Assembly (NCBI RefSeq): GCF_009727055.1
Contig: NC_052358.1
Coordinates: 44,348,682 to 44,412,681 of the forward strand
Source: Benincasa hispida
Taxonomy: Eukaryota > Streptophyta > Magnoliopsida > Cucurbitales > Cucurbitaceae
Direction of reading: 5' to 3'
Length of the DNA: 64,000 bases
Positions 23,701-35,665 of the stretch are shown piece by piece. Both the position numbers and the translations under genes were made by a program. Within the stretch, counting starts at the first letter, position 1; the number at the start of each line of letters is the position of its first letter. The notes beneath the pieces are model-generated. The model searched no databases. It saw only the letters and a list, made by a program, of their open reading frames with translations, and was not told the DNA's origin.

Positions 23701-26700
23701 GGCTAGTTAAGCGGGGTGATGGAAAGGATAGACCTTTTGTGCTCTCACGAGCGCTTTTTGCTGGAACCCAAAGATATGGAGCAGTATGGACGGGAGATAA
23801 CTCAGCTGATTGGGATCATCTCAGGGTTTCTGTTCCAATGGTTTTGACTCTTGGACTTACTGGATTGTCATTCTCTGGTAAGGATTCCCTCTGTTGGATG
23901 TTGAAACTATCAATCATGTTGCTTTGATAGTTATGGCTAAGTTGTTTGAACAGGTGCCGATGTTGGTGGTTTTTTCGGAAACCCTGAGACTGAGCTGTTA
24001 GTGCGTTGGTTTCAGCTGGGTGCCTTTTATCCCTTCTTTAGAGGCCATGCTCACCATGACACCAAAAGGAGAGAACCTTGGTTATTCGGGTAGGATATCA
24101 TGTACCTTTTATTTTTCAAACTATGTTTCTTATTAGTAAAATAAAATTTAAAAAGAAAAAAAGAAGGAAAACAAACGTAATTAAGGGACCTATTGACAAT
24201 ATTCTTAACTGACCTCCATCTCATCAACCATCACAAAGCTTGTCTTCTTAAATGTTTTTAAGTGCATGTACCAGTTTGCAAAATTTTCAACTGTTTGCTG
24301 ATTTCAAGTTTGGAGTAATCTACTCGATTTTGCTACTTTTGTTATTGATGAATCATCGAACTTCCACTGTTAAAAAAAAAAAAAAAAAGGAAGAATACAA
24401 GGGAATATAAAAAAAAAAAAAAAAGCGCACAAAAGGAGGTAAAATACAAGAAGGGACTCCAATCCATTAAAATTAGACTAACTAGTAATTACAAAAAAGT
24501 TCTGCCACCTAAGCCCACAGACATATTGTAGAGGATTCCACATTGGAAAAATCAAGGGACCTCAATATTTTAATAAGATAGATAGGCAAGTCCTCTCATA
24601 GCCAATTAGTTTTGAGGTGGAACCCCGTGTTATCTAATATGGTATTAGAGTCCATGAAGCCTAAATGAGCATTTGATTCAACAACAAAAATTGGGATCCA
24701 ATCCTAGAATGGTGAACCCAAAGAGGCACCATCTTGAAGGGGTATGTTGGGTCCCACGTTGGAAAAATCAAGGGACTAAGATAGATGGATTCTCTCGTAG
24801 CCAATTGATTTTGAGATGGAACCTAATATTATCAAATAGACATAGAATATCGCTTAGAGATATCTCAATCCTTCTTTAAATTCTATCATTCCTCTCTCCT
24901 TAAAGCCTCCACAAGATTGCACCCCCTTGCTTGCAAGAAAAAATTTCCTTTCTTGCAAAAGGGAGGATGGTGAAGGAACTCTTTGACCATCTTTCTGTAG
25001 CCCCTATGCCTAGCTAAGTCAAGACCGAACTCTTCAAGGAACTGGTTCCAAATTGCATGAGCTAAATTGCAACTCTAGAGCATATCATCAAAGTCCTTAG
25101 TTTCCCCTACAAAGATGCAACGCCATGACTTCATCAATTTAAATATCCTCCTCAACGCCCTGTCCATGTCCCCATTGATTTTGCTACTTTTGTTAGAGAG
25201 CTGTTTTTTGTTTCATGGTTATGATCTACACAGTTGGCACCCAAGTTTTTACTTGAACATAGCAAGCTATGGTTGCGACATCAATACTAAACGTAGTGTT
25301 GGACTTATGTGGAAAGTAGAAAGTTTATGTTGTAAAATTGACTGCTGGATTTCAATTCATTGAACTTATGAGATATCAAATATGGAATCAACTATATCAG
25401 CTCTATTATCAATTTGGTAATTCAATAATCGCTCTTTCTAATTTTTAAAAAGAGGTATAAAACCAGAAGAAACCAAGTAGTGATAGGAATAATGGTTTTG
25501 TGATTGACAACATGTGTTATTTGTCTTGAATTGTTGCAGGGAACGAAATACAGAATTGATGAGAGATGCTATACGCGTTCGGTACATGTTGCTACCATAT
25601 TTCTATACTCTATTCCGAGAAGCAAATACAAGTGGTATTCCTGTTGTGCGTCCATTGTGGTTGGAATTTCCATCCGATGAAGTTACGTTTAAAAATGATG
25701 AAGCTTTTATGGTAGGGAGCGCTCTTTTGGTGCAAGGAATATATACCAAGGTAATTTCTTTTTTTAAAAGAAAAAAAGCACGAAACAATACCAAGGTAAT
25801 TCTTTTAACAACAAAATAGTGAGAAAAAGAATTACACGTTTGGCTTCTTAAAGCTTGAGATGAGGGCTCTTGAAACAGGACTTGAAACTTGTTTTACTTG
25901 AGTCCATTAATTTTAGGGGGGGAAAACTATATTTAAGCTTTAAGAGTTAGACAAATGGTTTAAATTGGTCCCTACACACTGTTCTTTTAGTGCTATGGAT
26001 GATCTAGTGACTGAGCAAGTTAAGTGCTCAAGTGGTAGTTAATGTGGTCGTTTTTATGTGGTGTGCAAGTTCTATGATATATATACACTTCTCATGGATT
26101 CCTCTCTTACTTTCCAATCATGTCTCCTTCTCTCTCCATTTCTCTATCTCAGCCAACATCATTTCTGTTCTTGTTCCACAAAAAAAAACCCTAACTCACT
26201 CTGTCTCTTGCATTTGTTTCGTTTCCTTTGCCTCCTTTGGTTATGGCTAATATTCAGAAACGAGAGAGAGCTTGAAAACTCAGAGAGAGGAAAAAAAGCA
26301 TTGAAAATTCATTTCACCTGAAATAAATTGTACCGACAGTCTGACTCACATACTTCTTACCTTCACGTTCTTTACTTGTGGTAATGCTTTGATTCAACAT
26401 CTCATCTTAGAAGCAAGTGGGTCTATATACAAGCAGATATATGTGTGAGGGAGAGATGCTTGAGCTGGGCAACTACAGGAAGGAGAGAGAGGGAGAGAGG
26501 CAGACACTGGAGTTCAGGGGGTGGGGAGGTTGGCAGAGAGAGATGATGGTCGTGTGGAACTTCAGGGAGGGAAAAGCGAGATGTTGAAGCCTAGAAATTG
26601 CAGGAAGGAGAGAGAGATAGAATTTAGCACTAAAATCAGGAAATATTGGACTCTGAAATCATTTGGGTGATAAGGATTTGAGAGAAGACCTTTTTCTTTG

Positions 26701-29700
26701 AACAAAATTGGGCTGTGGGTATGGGGAGATGGAGCAGTCTGAAGGGGAGATGAACCGTCAATGAAAGTTATTATAAAAATATCAGTGCTATTTTCTATCT
26801 TGGAGGTTAGAGGACCATCTAAAGAGGATGATCAAATTTGTTGGGTGGCTGAAAAATGCGGGCTTTTTTATACTAAGTCTGCCTCTCAGATTCTCTATGG
26901 AAATAATAATCTTTTGCACCCTGGTATTACCCAAATTGTTGTGGGAGTGAAACAGCACCAAGAAAGTCAATTTTTTCCTATGATCCCTTGCTCACGGTAG
27001 TCTCAACAGCATGGATAGAATCCTAAGAAGATTTCCAAATCTTGCCCTCTCCCCCAACATGTGTCTGCTTTGTAACATAAATTCTGAAAGTAGTAACCAT
27101 CTCTTCCTTCACGGTCTCTTTGATTATAAGAGTCAAGAGATGGGCCTTCATTTCAAATCTTTTTGACTTGGTTTAGTTCCCTCCAAAGGATATTATCGCT
27201 GGTCTTTTTGAGCTGCTGTCTGATTGGTGGTTTAAAGCAAAAGCTAGGATTTTGTGTTGCAATGCGAGCACATAGCCCTCTTTGATCTATGTGGAACAAA
27301 AGAAATAGGCGGGTGTGTTCTCAAATAAGTATTTTCCAACAATTATTTCCATGAAAATATACAGTTTACAGCCTCTACATGAAGTACTTTACATAATGTT
27401 TTTGTAATACACAGCTTTACCTGATTCACTTAGATTGGAGTGCTTTCTTTTTCACCCCCTCGACTTAGGCTTAAGGACCTCCCTAAGGCGAAAAATTGAA
27501 AGCGTATTAAGGGCATTCAAAAAAGTCAAGTGCACAAAAGGGAGTGCCCCTAAAGAAAGGGGCTCCAATTGTGCTAAATAGTACCCAATAGAATGGTTAC
27601 AAATAAATTTTTGAATTTGAAGCTCAAAGAGGAATAGAAAGAGATACTCAAAGAGATGCATAAAATCTAACAAAGGACTAAATATCAATAGAATCCCTTT
27701 TCAAATCTCAAAATACTTTCTTTTTTTAAAAAACGAAAACAGTACTTTTCAATAATATAATGAAAAGAGGTTATTGCTCAAAATACAAGGAAACAAAATA
27801 GCAAGGAAAATACGAGAACATAAAAGAGAAAGAAAGATCAGTGCACTTGGATATCTCAACTAAATTGACACACCCATAGAACCCTCATCATATCCTTATA
27901 CATGAGTTCCAAAGAGACTTAAGAATATGATTACACAAAAAATAAAAGCATTCCAGTTAAGACAAATCCTAAATTGAGTATTCCACAAAATTCCAAAGCT
28001 TATGCTACAACATTACCGAACAATTGAGAGATCCACCAAACAATATCCAAGTCAGAATATTGAAGAGACTTGGGCTTTTGGACTTCCAAAGAGCATGATA
28101 TATCTCCTACTCGATAGGAACAAAGGCATTCAAATGCATAGACAATGACTTCACCAAATATCTCCTTGATACATCCAAAGACCAAAGTCTTGAATCTTAA
28201 ATTTGATTAACTCTTACGCCTTCTACCATGCACAACAGGTCCTGAAATTCTAAAATCTCCTATTCTTTTATATTCCTTCAGAAAATCATATACCAAGACC
28301 AATTAGCTGCATCCCAGTGATGATTAACACTTCCATTTGGGAAGGAAGCAATATGAAGAAATCTTGGGAATCACATCTTAAAAGAACACTCTGATTGCCA
28401 TGAATTAAACCGACTCAAAACACTTTTATTTCTCTCTCCAAAGATCCCACATAATAGTGTGCCCCCAATAAGCCTTCTCACAAAAAGACAGATGAAAGAG
28501 GAACTCTCTTATCAAATCATTAGTGTTCTTATGACAAGATAGCATCAAAATTGTCTTGCAATGATGAAATTTGTGTTAATAGTGATCAGGGTTGATCACA
28601 ACCATCCGATCTTTCTGACGAAGTTTAATGACAAGATAGCAAGAACCCAAACATCTAAAAGAAAGAATTCTAAACAAATCACGAGAACCCATATCTCCAA
28701 AGAATGTTATCCAAGTCTTCCTCTGCCTTTTGATAGAGAATACAACAAAATGAGCCAACTAATGAGGGCAACTTCCTCATCTGTGATGGAGCGTTGATTT
28801 TAGGAACTAATCCTAATTATTTTCTTAACTTCACAAGTTAAGATGTCACATCGTCAAATTCAGGAGTTAGAGTGAAATTTTTTAGATTTTAGTCTTTCTT
28901 TAGCATTTTATAAACTATAATATCCCCTTATCCTTAGCTTTATCTAGTTTTTATTTTATTCTATGTTTTATTTTCATTGATTGTTGATGTTATTCAATGT
29001 TATGGCGTTGGTTACTCTTGTAGGAAGCTAAAAAAGCGTCGGTGTATTTGCCTGGGAAACAGTCTTGGTATGATTTTAGAACTGGAGCTACATATAGGGG
29101 TGGTATCACCCACCAGCTAGAGGTTTCTGAAGAAAGCATCCCTGCTTTCCAAAAAGCTGGAACAATAATACCCAGAAAGGACCGATTTCGGCGGAGCTCT
29201 ACACAGATGGTGAATGACCCCTACACTCTGGTATGTATTTGCTACCTTACCTATACAGATGGTGTATTTCCGTCATGTTGTAGGTATGTTTAACCAGCTA
29301 GTGGTTTAGGTGGAAGAAGTATATTGCGCGTGTTCACAAATTTTTCTTTTTCACTCTTTGAATGTGGGCTAGATATCAAGTTCGGTGGTTTAACATTTTT
29401 TTAATCTTTTATAGGTGGTAGCACTTAATAGTTCACAAGCAGCTGAAGGCGAACTTTATATTGATGATGGTAAAAGCTTCGAATTTAAGCAAGGGGCTTT
29501 CATTCATCGCCGATTTGTGTTCTCAGGGGGCAAACTTACATCATTGAACGTGGGACCTATAGCTTCTAGTAGCACCAAGTTCTCTTCCAACTGTGTTATT
29601 GAGAGGATTATACTGCTAGGACACTCCAGATCAAAATCTGCTCTAGTTGAACCAGAAAATAGAAAGGTAGATATCGAGCTTGGTCCACTTCACTTCCAAA

Positions 29701-29780
29701 CAGCCCGACACATATCAGTCCTTACAATTCGGAAGCCCAACTTGTTGATTACAGATGATTGGACAGTAAAAATTTTGTAA
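20712..29780 (+). CDS. Glucosidase II alpha subunit, GH31, ER lumen
   Basis: Six exons: 20712-22271, 23604-23877, 23954-24089, 25540-25750, 29024-29230 and 29415-29780. Phases join to 917 residues, the usual size. Residues 1-21 form a signal peptide ([21 protein letters not shown]). An N-terminal beta-domain is followed by the GH31 barrel with WNDMNEP (Asp509, nucleophile) and [10 protein letters not shown] (Asp585, acid/base), then VGGFFGNPE and [15 protein letters not shown]. The C-terminal beta-domains include the [14 protein letters not shown] segment. The family removes the two inner alpha-1,3-glucoses from N-glycans in the ER with a beta subunit, feeding the calnexin/calreticulin cycle; Arabidopsis RSW3/PSL5 is the counterpart. 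No KDEL is present, as expected, because the beta subunit retains the pair. Introns 3 (1.45 kb) and 4 (3.3 kb) have absorbed transposon fragments without touching splice sites. Confidence 0.95.
22272..23603 (+). other. Glucosidase II alpha intron 1
   Basis: 1.3-kb GT-AG intron, T-rich, with several poly-T runs (23165-23178, 23247-23256, 23335-23347). It contains no recognisable gene or element. Confidence 0.7.
24535..24837 (+). mobile_element. TRIM-like miniature LTR retrotransposon in glucosidase intron 3
   Basis: Two similar terminal repeats of about 95-100 bp (from about 24537 and from 24745) share the CCACATTGGAAAAATCAAGGGAC-like core (C/G change in unit two), CCAATT and TTTTGAG blocks. 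Just after the first is TGGTATTAGAGTCCATGAAG (24640-24659), close to the TGGTATCAGAGC primer-binding site for initiator Met tRNA. Just before the second is a purine tract GAAGGGGTA. The flanks share AGACAT (24529-24534 and 24838-24843), a likely target duplication. The whole is about 300 bp and has no coding capacity. Confidence 0.65.
24880..25110 (-). mobile_element. LINE ORF2 C-terminal fragment in glucosidase intron 3
   Basis: The minus strand, from about 25040 down, reads [20 protein letters not shown], then [10 protein letters not shown] and a following hydrophobic stretch. This is the linker after the zf-RVT motif of plant LINE polyproteins. It is inserted antisense to the host gene. 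The boundaries are approximate. Confidence 0.5.
26790..27340 (+). mobile_element. LINE zf-RVT fragment in glucosidase intron 4
   Basis: The frame from 26761 reads [20 protein letters not shown], then [20 protein letters not shown], the entry to the zf-RVT domain. After a frame break, 27015-27150 reads [20 protein letters not shown] and then [13 protein letters not shown], matching the C-x-x-C...H-L-F-x-H-C pattern with the last Cys changed to Gly. At 27285-27315 MWNKRNRRV is the usual closing motif. It is sense to the host gene, with frameshifts and stops. Confidence 0.65.
27450..28760 (-). mobile_element. LINE 3' part in glucosidase intron 4, antisense
   Basis: The minus strand from about 28750 reads [16 protein letters not shown], the H/N-x-L-W-x-C-x-F zf-RVT motif. 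It then reads [20 protein letters not shown] and WDLWREK at about 28530-28430. Near 27600 there is the N-W-S-P-F-L segment common at LINE 3' ends. Many frameshifts. A second LINE piece on the plus strand lies just upstream, so intron 4 took at least two insertions. Confidence 0.6.
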
Positions 29781-32700
29781 GAATTCATAACTTTCATTAT
29801 ATGGTAGAAAGGAAAAAGATACGATAAGAAAAGAATGATGCAGTCTTTATGGCACATCCTGGGATTGAAATTGTTGTTCTCAATACGTGAACTAACGACA
29901 TTTGATAAAGCAGACGTTAGAAGTTCTTGCTAAAATGCGTTGTTTCTTACCATTCTATATGAGCTAACACGTTTGAGAAAGCAGACATTAAAAGCTCCTG
30001 CTGATGTGCGTTGTTTCTTACCAATCCATGATTGATTGTCTCAACTTTAGCTTTGATTTTCTCCCCAATGGTCTGGGCTATATGAGTATTAACTATTTGA
30101 AAAAGTACACTAATGAAACATGTGGCGCCATGGTAAAAAATCGATAGGGAAAAGAAAAAAAAACCGGAAGGTATAGAAACAACAGGCACCCAACTTCACT
30201 GAATTTCTGTTTTCTTAGGAATCTTTGAATGGCATATTAGGTGATATTGGAGTTGGCATCTTGTGGCTGCTGATAGAAAACAGGAGCAAAACAGAGGGAC
30301 ACAAAGGATTCCCGAAAAGGAAGCTCTAGCGTATTTGGCACTCAGGTATACTTCTTCTATCTATAAGTGCCAGTGTCAGGAATCTAGTTATTGATGATGT
30401 GACGTGGAGTCTGGAAAAAGGATTTATGAGTTCCAACTCGGAAATGATTCTGATTCCTTCTGAAGTTGGGAAATAAGATGTTTGAAATTAGAATGTAATG
30501 AGTAATGTAGTGTTGGGGTGAAGGGCTTATTGGGCTTGGGGCTGATGAGTGGGATTGTTGAGTTGGGCTTCACTTTATGGTCCAAATAGGTGAGGTGACG
30601 TCCCATTGGTTTTGAAACCCAGACCACAATTATTACATTAAAGATCTAATGAGTCAAGAGTCAAGATTGAGGGCTGTAAGAAGGTTCCCGGAAAGCAGCA
30701 AAACATGTTCATTTTACCTGGATGTGTGGTTTTCTTTTTCCAACTTTGATAGCGACCCTTTTAGGTTATATGCATGAACCCACCCAGTTGCCAGTTGCCA
30801 GTTGCCACAACCATTTATTTTTCCATTTCATTAAACGGCTGCGGATTGGGAAGGAATATCTCCATGCCGTCACCTTCAACTCAACGCCCCCAAGAAAAGA
30901 AAAGCTACACTAAACAAAAACGACCATCTTTTTCCACTTCAGATGTTTTATTTTCCTTTTTGTTGGGCGCTGTATTTGATTTATTAGCACATATAATCTC
31001 CCTTTTCTAAATTAGAATTAAAATCTTTAAGAAGATGATTGTGTCTTTGACTAGAGAGAGAATTTTGATGTGTAAATTCAATTTCCCTTATCCAGAATAG
31101 AACAACATTAGATGGAAACCCCTCTTCAACCTTTACATCCCAATCACCAAATCTCCTAAACCAACCCTCTCCCACGTGCGCAACAATCCTTGCCCTTCCA
31201 CTTTCTTCTTTATTATTATTTTTTTCTTTTTTACTTTCCACTAGATTAGAGTGGTCGGCAAAATAGTTCCTTGAATTAGATATTTCATCTTTTCTGGAGG
31301 CCTGCTGTGGCTTGTAGCTATGATTGAATATATTGGAATGTTTTTTTCTTCTTTAGTACCGTAGGATGAGAGATTGAACTTCTCACTTCACAGGAAATAG
31401 TATATTTAAATTTTAAATTTTATTTTCAATTTTTAGAAATTTTCAATTGTACTTTTTATGTATTCATTTAGTCATACCCTTTACTATTGTTCAATAGAAG
31501 TTTAATTAAATATGAACTAAAAAAGAAATTGAGCATAACTCAATTGTCATAAAACATGTACTCTTGTTCAAGTGGCCTCCAGTTGGTTAAGAATAGCAAT
31601 AGCTAAAGGATGGGAATGGGATGCAATATTCGATAACTATAGATCCCTTGTTACTTAATCTATTTTTCCAAAAAAAAAGTAAGAAATTTTGGTTATTTTG
31701 ATCGGTTCAAAGTGAAGAACGGAGTTGTTTACGATTCAAGATAAATTCATAAGATAGTAAAATTTGTTTAGGATCTACTCTAGCATTTAAAGATTGAGTT
31801 GGAATGTGAATTAGGTGTTAAAATCTGAATTAGAATCTCAAACAAAAAATCTAGCTTTGGAGGATTCAAGTAGGTGTTAAAAAGAAAGAGAGAGAAGAGA
31901 ATGATCAAATGTAATGAGAAAGCTGTCCTATGTTTGGGTCATTTTCAAAGGAATTGAAGGTTGAAGATTGAACAAAAGGTATGGGCCCCACAACAGATGG
32001 TAACAAAAGGGAAAAAGAAAAAAAAGGAAAGGTAAAATGAAAATGTGTTGGAAGCATCCTCCTGATGTTGTATTGTGTTTTGTTTGCATGCTGATTGTAA
32101 TAATGGAATCCTTTACTTGGAATGCAAGCACTTTCATTTCCACTTTCACTTTCATTTTATATATTTTTTTAATTTTATGGCTTCAAACTGTACTGTGAGT
32201 TGTGACAATCCCCCAAGTCATCAATGACATAATCTCAATGTGAGAGTTGGTAGCTGACCTGTGGATTACTATAATATTTAATTATATGCTAATGCCAATG
32301 CTGACTCCTTATATACTTATATATCACAAATCATAATATAATTCCACTTGTGTTTTTTGTTTCAGACAAAACCAATGAGTGGGTCACATATGTTTGTTTA
32401 TCTATTACTTTAATCTTTTTTTTAAAAAAAAAAAGTCAATTTATATCTCTACAAGTGTATCAATTAAAATAATAAATGCTAAAATGAATTAATTTACTCC
32501 CTCTAATTGATGTTTGGCCCATCCATTTGAATTGGTACATATCAGTTATTTTGAGAATTATTGTATATTTACATTGAATATTAGGATCAAAATAACCTTT
32601 TCAGATTAGTCACCAATGCATTTATGGCTATTTATTAGGAAAAAAAAAAGTTTCCATATTTTTTTAATTTACTTAATGTTGGAGAGAGATTATGACTAAA

Positions 32701-32814
32701 TATATTAAAGTGATAATGTTTGAAGATTTGTTTTTTCAAAAAAAGTGCATTTATTATAAATTCTAAATTAGTTAATATTATAAATCCTTCTCTTCCCTCA
32801 CAAATATTCGATGA
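29781..32814. other. Glucosidase 3' flank and gene-free intergenic DNA
   Basis: A diverged tandem duplication (units from 29889 and 29961, 72-bp period, sharing GCGTTGTTTCTTACCA) lies 0.1-0.25 kb past the stop, possibly in the 3' UTR. From 30.3 to 32.8 kb I see no gene, only AT-rich sequence and short homopolymers. Confidence 0.5.
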
Positions 32815-33290
32815 TAAATAGTACACATTTTGAGTAAGGATGATTTATTTCTTAGTCCTGGTTTGTATAAGACAACCCACTCACATGTCTCTATATAAGT
32901 GATTCAGGATCACATTGTTAATACTAGATACGAAGTAGGTCACATCTGATAGTGTTACCAGAATAAGGGACTCAATCTTATTCATATATTATAGACTGTT
33001 TTGGCTATTTACTCGAACTTGATTCATCTTTATGTTTCCACATAAAGTCCAAGTATTCATATAATAATCATGGATCTTAGTTTATTGGATTTAGTCTTTA
33101 TAAGTGCAATTCACATATCCAATAACATATTTATTGAATAATCCTCAATAACATCTTTATTCAAAATAGATTATCTTAAATTTACAAACTAGACATACAA
33201 CCCAACAAATTCCCACTTGGACTAAAACTCCAGTGGATTTATATATATACAATGCTGAGTAATGAGAGAATAAATCAAATAAACTAGGGC
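32815..33290 (-). mobile_element. Ty1/copia-type 3' LTR fragment with adjoining internal end
   Basis: Read on the minus strand, the LTR begins TGTTGGGTTGTATGTC at 33207 and runs about 390 bp, matching in order the first part of the LTR at 53239 (annual blocks such as ATTTATTCAATAA, CACTTGT, ACTTTATGTGGAAACATAA and AAATAAATCA). Immediately before it is AGTCCAAGTGGGAATT, like the polypurine tract of copia elements, and upstream of that is typical copia 3' leader. The rest of the element is absent. Confidence 0.65.
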
Positions 33291-33839
33291 ATTAGATACC
33301 TAATACTCACACTCTCTAGCAAGGTTGTTGTCCTACTTCACTATGCATCAATTCAAATCGTTAGATATTAATGTTTAGGTTTGATCTCCTTTATTTCCCC
33401 AGAACGGTTTTTTCAAAATAATTTTTTATATTGTTTACTTGTTAACTTTTCAGTAAGTCATTTGTGGTAAGTTAAAGGGGGTGAGAAGTTGTCCCACATG
33501 GATAGATTTAGAATTACCTAGAGTATAAATACCAAGGCATTCTAAATGAAAATCCAAAGTGTGTTGGTAGTGGAAGTATAACCATTTCACCACACGTACG
33601 TGCGCCACCTTGGTCCGGCCGGTCGGACGAACGAGTTCAGATTTAGGTAATTGCACTTACGCAAAAAGGAACTAATTGTTTATTACTTATTTATTTAATT
33701 ATTTTTTAAATAAAATCATTTTATTTTATATTTTTGTTGACCATTCTTTTTCCCATGACCGTTCATTTTTTACCATTTAACGACTGGTCGTTTTTGTCCG
33801 TTTTACAATGTTCATATGACCGTTCAGTTTTGCACATTG

Positions 33840-34205
33840 GAGCTCTAAATGGAGTTTTTGTGTGTTTGGTTGAAGTTTATGAAGTTTGAATGTTGAAAGG
33901 GGTGGTTTGAGCTTAGTTTTACTTGTTTATGAGATATAAATGGAGCTTTTGTGTATTTGGTTGAAGTCAATGAATTTTGAACGTTGTGTGGGGTGGGTTG
34001 AACTTAGTTTTACTTCATGTGTTGCATTTTTATAAATGGGATTTTATGTGTTTGGTTGAAATTTATGAAGTTTGAATGTTTGTGTGAGGTGGGTCGAGTA
34101 TAGTTAAACTTGTTTTGGAGCTCTAAATGGAGTATTGTGTATTCGGTTGAAGTTTATAAAATTTGAATGTTGTGTTTGATTGAAGTGTATGAAGTTTGAA
34201 TGTTA
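33840..34205 (+). repeat. Tandem repeat, about 91-101 bp units, four copies
   Basis: Units recognised by AAATGGAG(T/C)TTTTGTGT at about 33847, 33938, 34034 and 34135, each followed by TTGGTTGAAGTTTATGAAG and GTTTGAATGTT. The units have diverged and carry no ORF. Confidence 0.8.
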
Positions 34206-34514
34206 TAATAATGTGCTCTAATTAATGTGATTATAAGTAAACTGTTGTTTTGGAGATGGCGTTTGGAGTTGTTGGAGATGTCATCACATTTTCTTCTATG
34301 TGTTTCTCAAAGAATATTTGTTTTGTAGATCATCTTACAAACTTTTCCCTCTTTTCTGTAACAAAGAATACTATGTACATCGACTTTGTTTGTTTGTTTC
34401 GTTCTTTATATGAAAACGTCTGATTTGATTAATAATGTTTTGAATTTTAAGTTATTTAGATCTAAATTAAGAAAAATACAAAATAAATAAAATCAAAATA
34501 AAATAGAATAGTGA

Positions 34515-34750
34515 AATCTCCCGACCGGTCCACAATTGAGTCTTTGAAACCAACTCCCGACGGTTGTGAATATCATCAGGAGATCTGGTAAACTCCTGAC
34601 GGTTGTTGATACGTCGTTGAGAGTTTACCAAAATTCTCGACAGTTTGTTTTAGTTGTTGAGAGATGTTCTCTCGACGAGTATTCTCTGACCAATCTCCCG
34701 AAGATGTTTACTTCGTCGGGAGTTGTTCTCGCGACGCATTTTTTTACCAT
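34515..34750. repeat. Cluster of CTCCCGACGG / CGTCGGGAG motifs
   Basis: Forms of CTCCCGAC, CTCCTGACGG, CTCTCGACG and CGTCGGGAG recur at roughly 25- to 40-bp spacing on both strands. Such arrays are typical subterminal repeats of CACTA transposons. No CACTA terminus was found beside it, so this is probably a relic. Confidence 0.5.
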
Positions 34751-34908
34751 TTTTCGGCGAATTCAAATGTCAGAAAAGTAGTATTTTTTTGCAATGATGG
34801 TTGTTTCATACGAAAGTTTATGGTTGCTTTTAAATAAATCTTTGAACATTGTGTTAAATGTATAAAAGATTTTTTCGTGTGTTAGATGTATAAAAAAATT
34901 TATCCTGG

Positions 34909-35665
34909 TTGGCAACGGGGTCGGGCCTGGGGAGAGGGGATTTCCCCGTCCCCACCCCATTTCCTATTTTGAGGAGTCAGGGAATCCCCATTCAGGGATC
35001 AGGTCCCCATGTGGAAAATTTTTCATATATATTTTCATTTTTAAATGTTATTTTATTTAAAATAAAAAAATTTAGTATTTATATTTTGTAAATATTTTAA
35101 ATAATAAATTAGTATTAATGATTGTTTTATTTATTAAATTAGTAACTAAGAAATTTCTTAGATTTTTTATTGTAAATTTAATAAAAATTTAAAGTTAATT
35201 ATATTATGAAATTAAATTAAACAAATATATATTATGAAATTAAATTAAAAAAAAATTAAAGAATATATCTAAACAATAGCTAAGCTACTATTATATATAG
35301 GGAAATAGGGAAATTATTTTAAATGAAAAAACTGCTAAAAATATTTACAATTAATAGTAAAATATCACAATCTATCTGTGATAGAACGCGTGATAGACTG
35401 TGATATTTTGCTATTAGTTGAAAATATTTTAGTTCATTTTTCTATATTTGAAAACAATTCTATTAAAAATTTAAAAAAAAAAATATTCAAGGCGGGATCG
35501 ATGTCGGGGATAGGGTAGGGATACCCTCCCTGTCATCGTCTCGTCCCCGATTGAAGATCCCTTTTGTATCCCTGGTTTGACCCTCATCCCTGGTCAAACT
35601 GTGGATTCCCAACCTGATCGGTGTGGATATCCGCAGAAACCCGACTCCGTAGGAATTTTTGCCAT
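34909..35665. mobile_element. Short element with GC-rich ends and AT-rich core
   Basis: The left end (34909-35020) is rich in GGGGAT/CCCCGTCCCC. The right end (35490-35665) has the complementary style, with a possible imperfect terminal repeat TTGGCAAC...GGGTCGGG against the reverse of CCCGACTCC...TTTTGCCA. A 450-bp AT-rich core with a TATCACA...TGTGATA stem (35345-35400) lies between. Its style matches the element at 40892. Confidence 0.4.

Noticed and set aside
35345..35400. Inverted repeat TATCACA...TGTGATA as a possible regulatory hairpin
   Set aside because: TATCA/TGATA words recur in AT-rich DNA elsewhere in the window (about 12.0-12.3 kb), so it is more likely simple-sequence structure.
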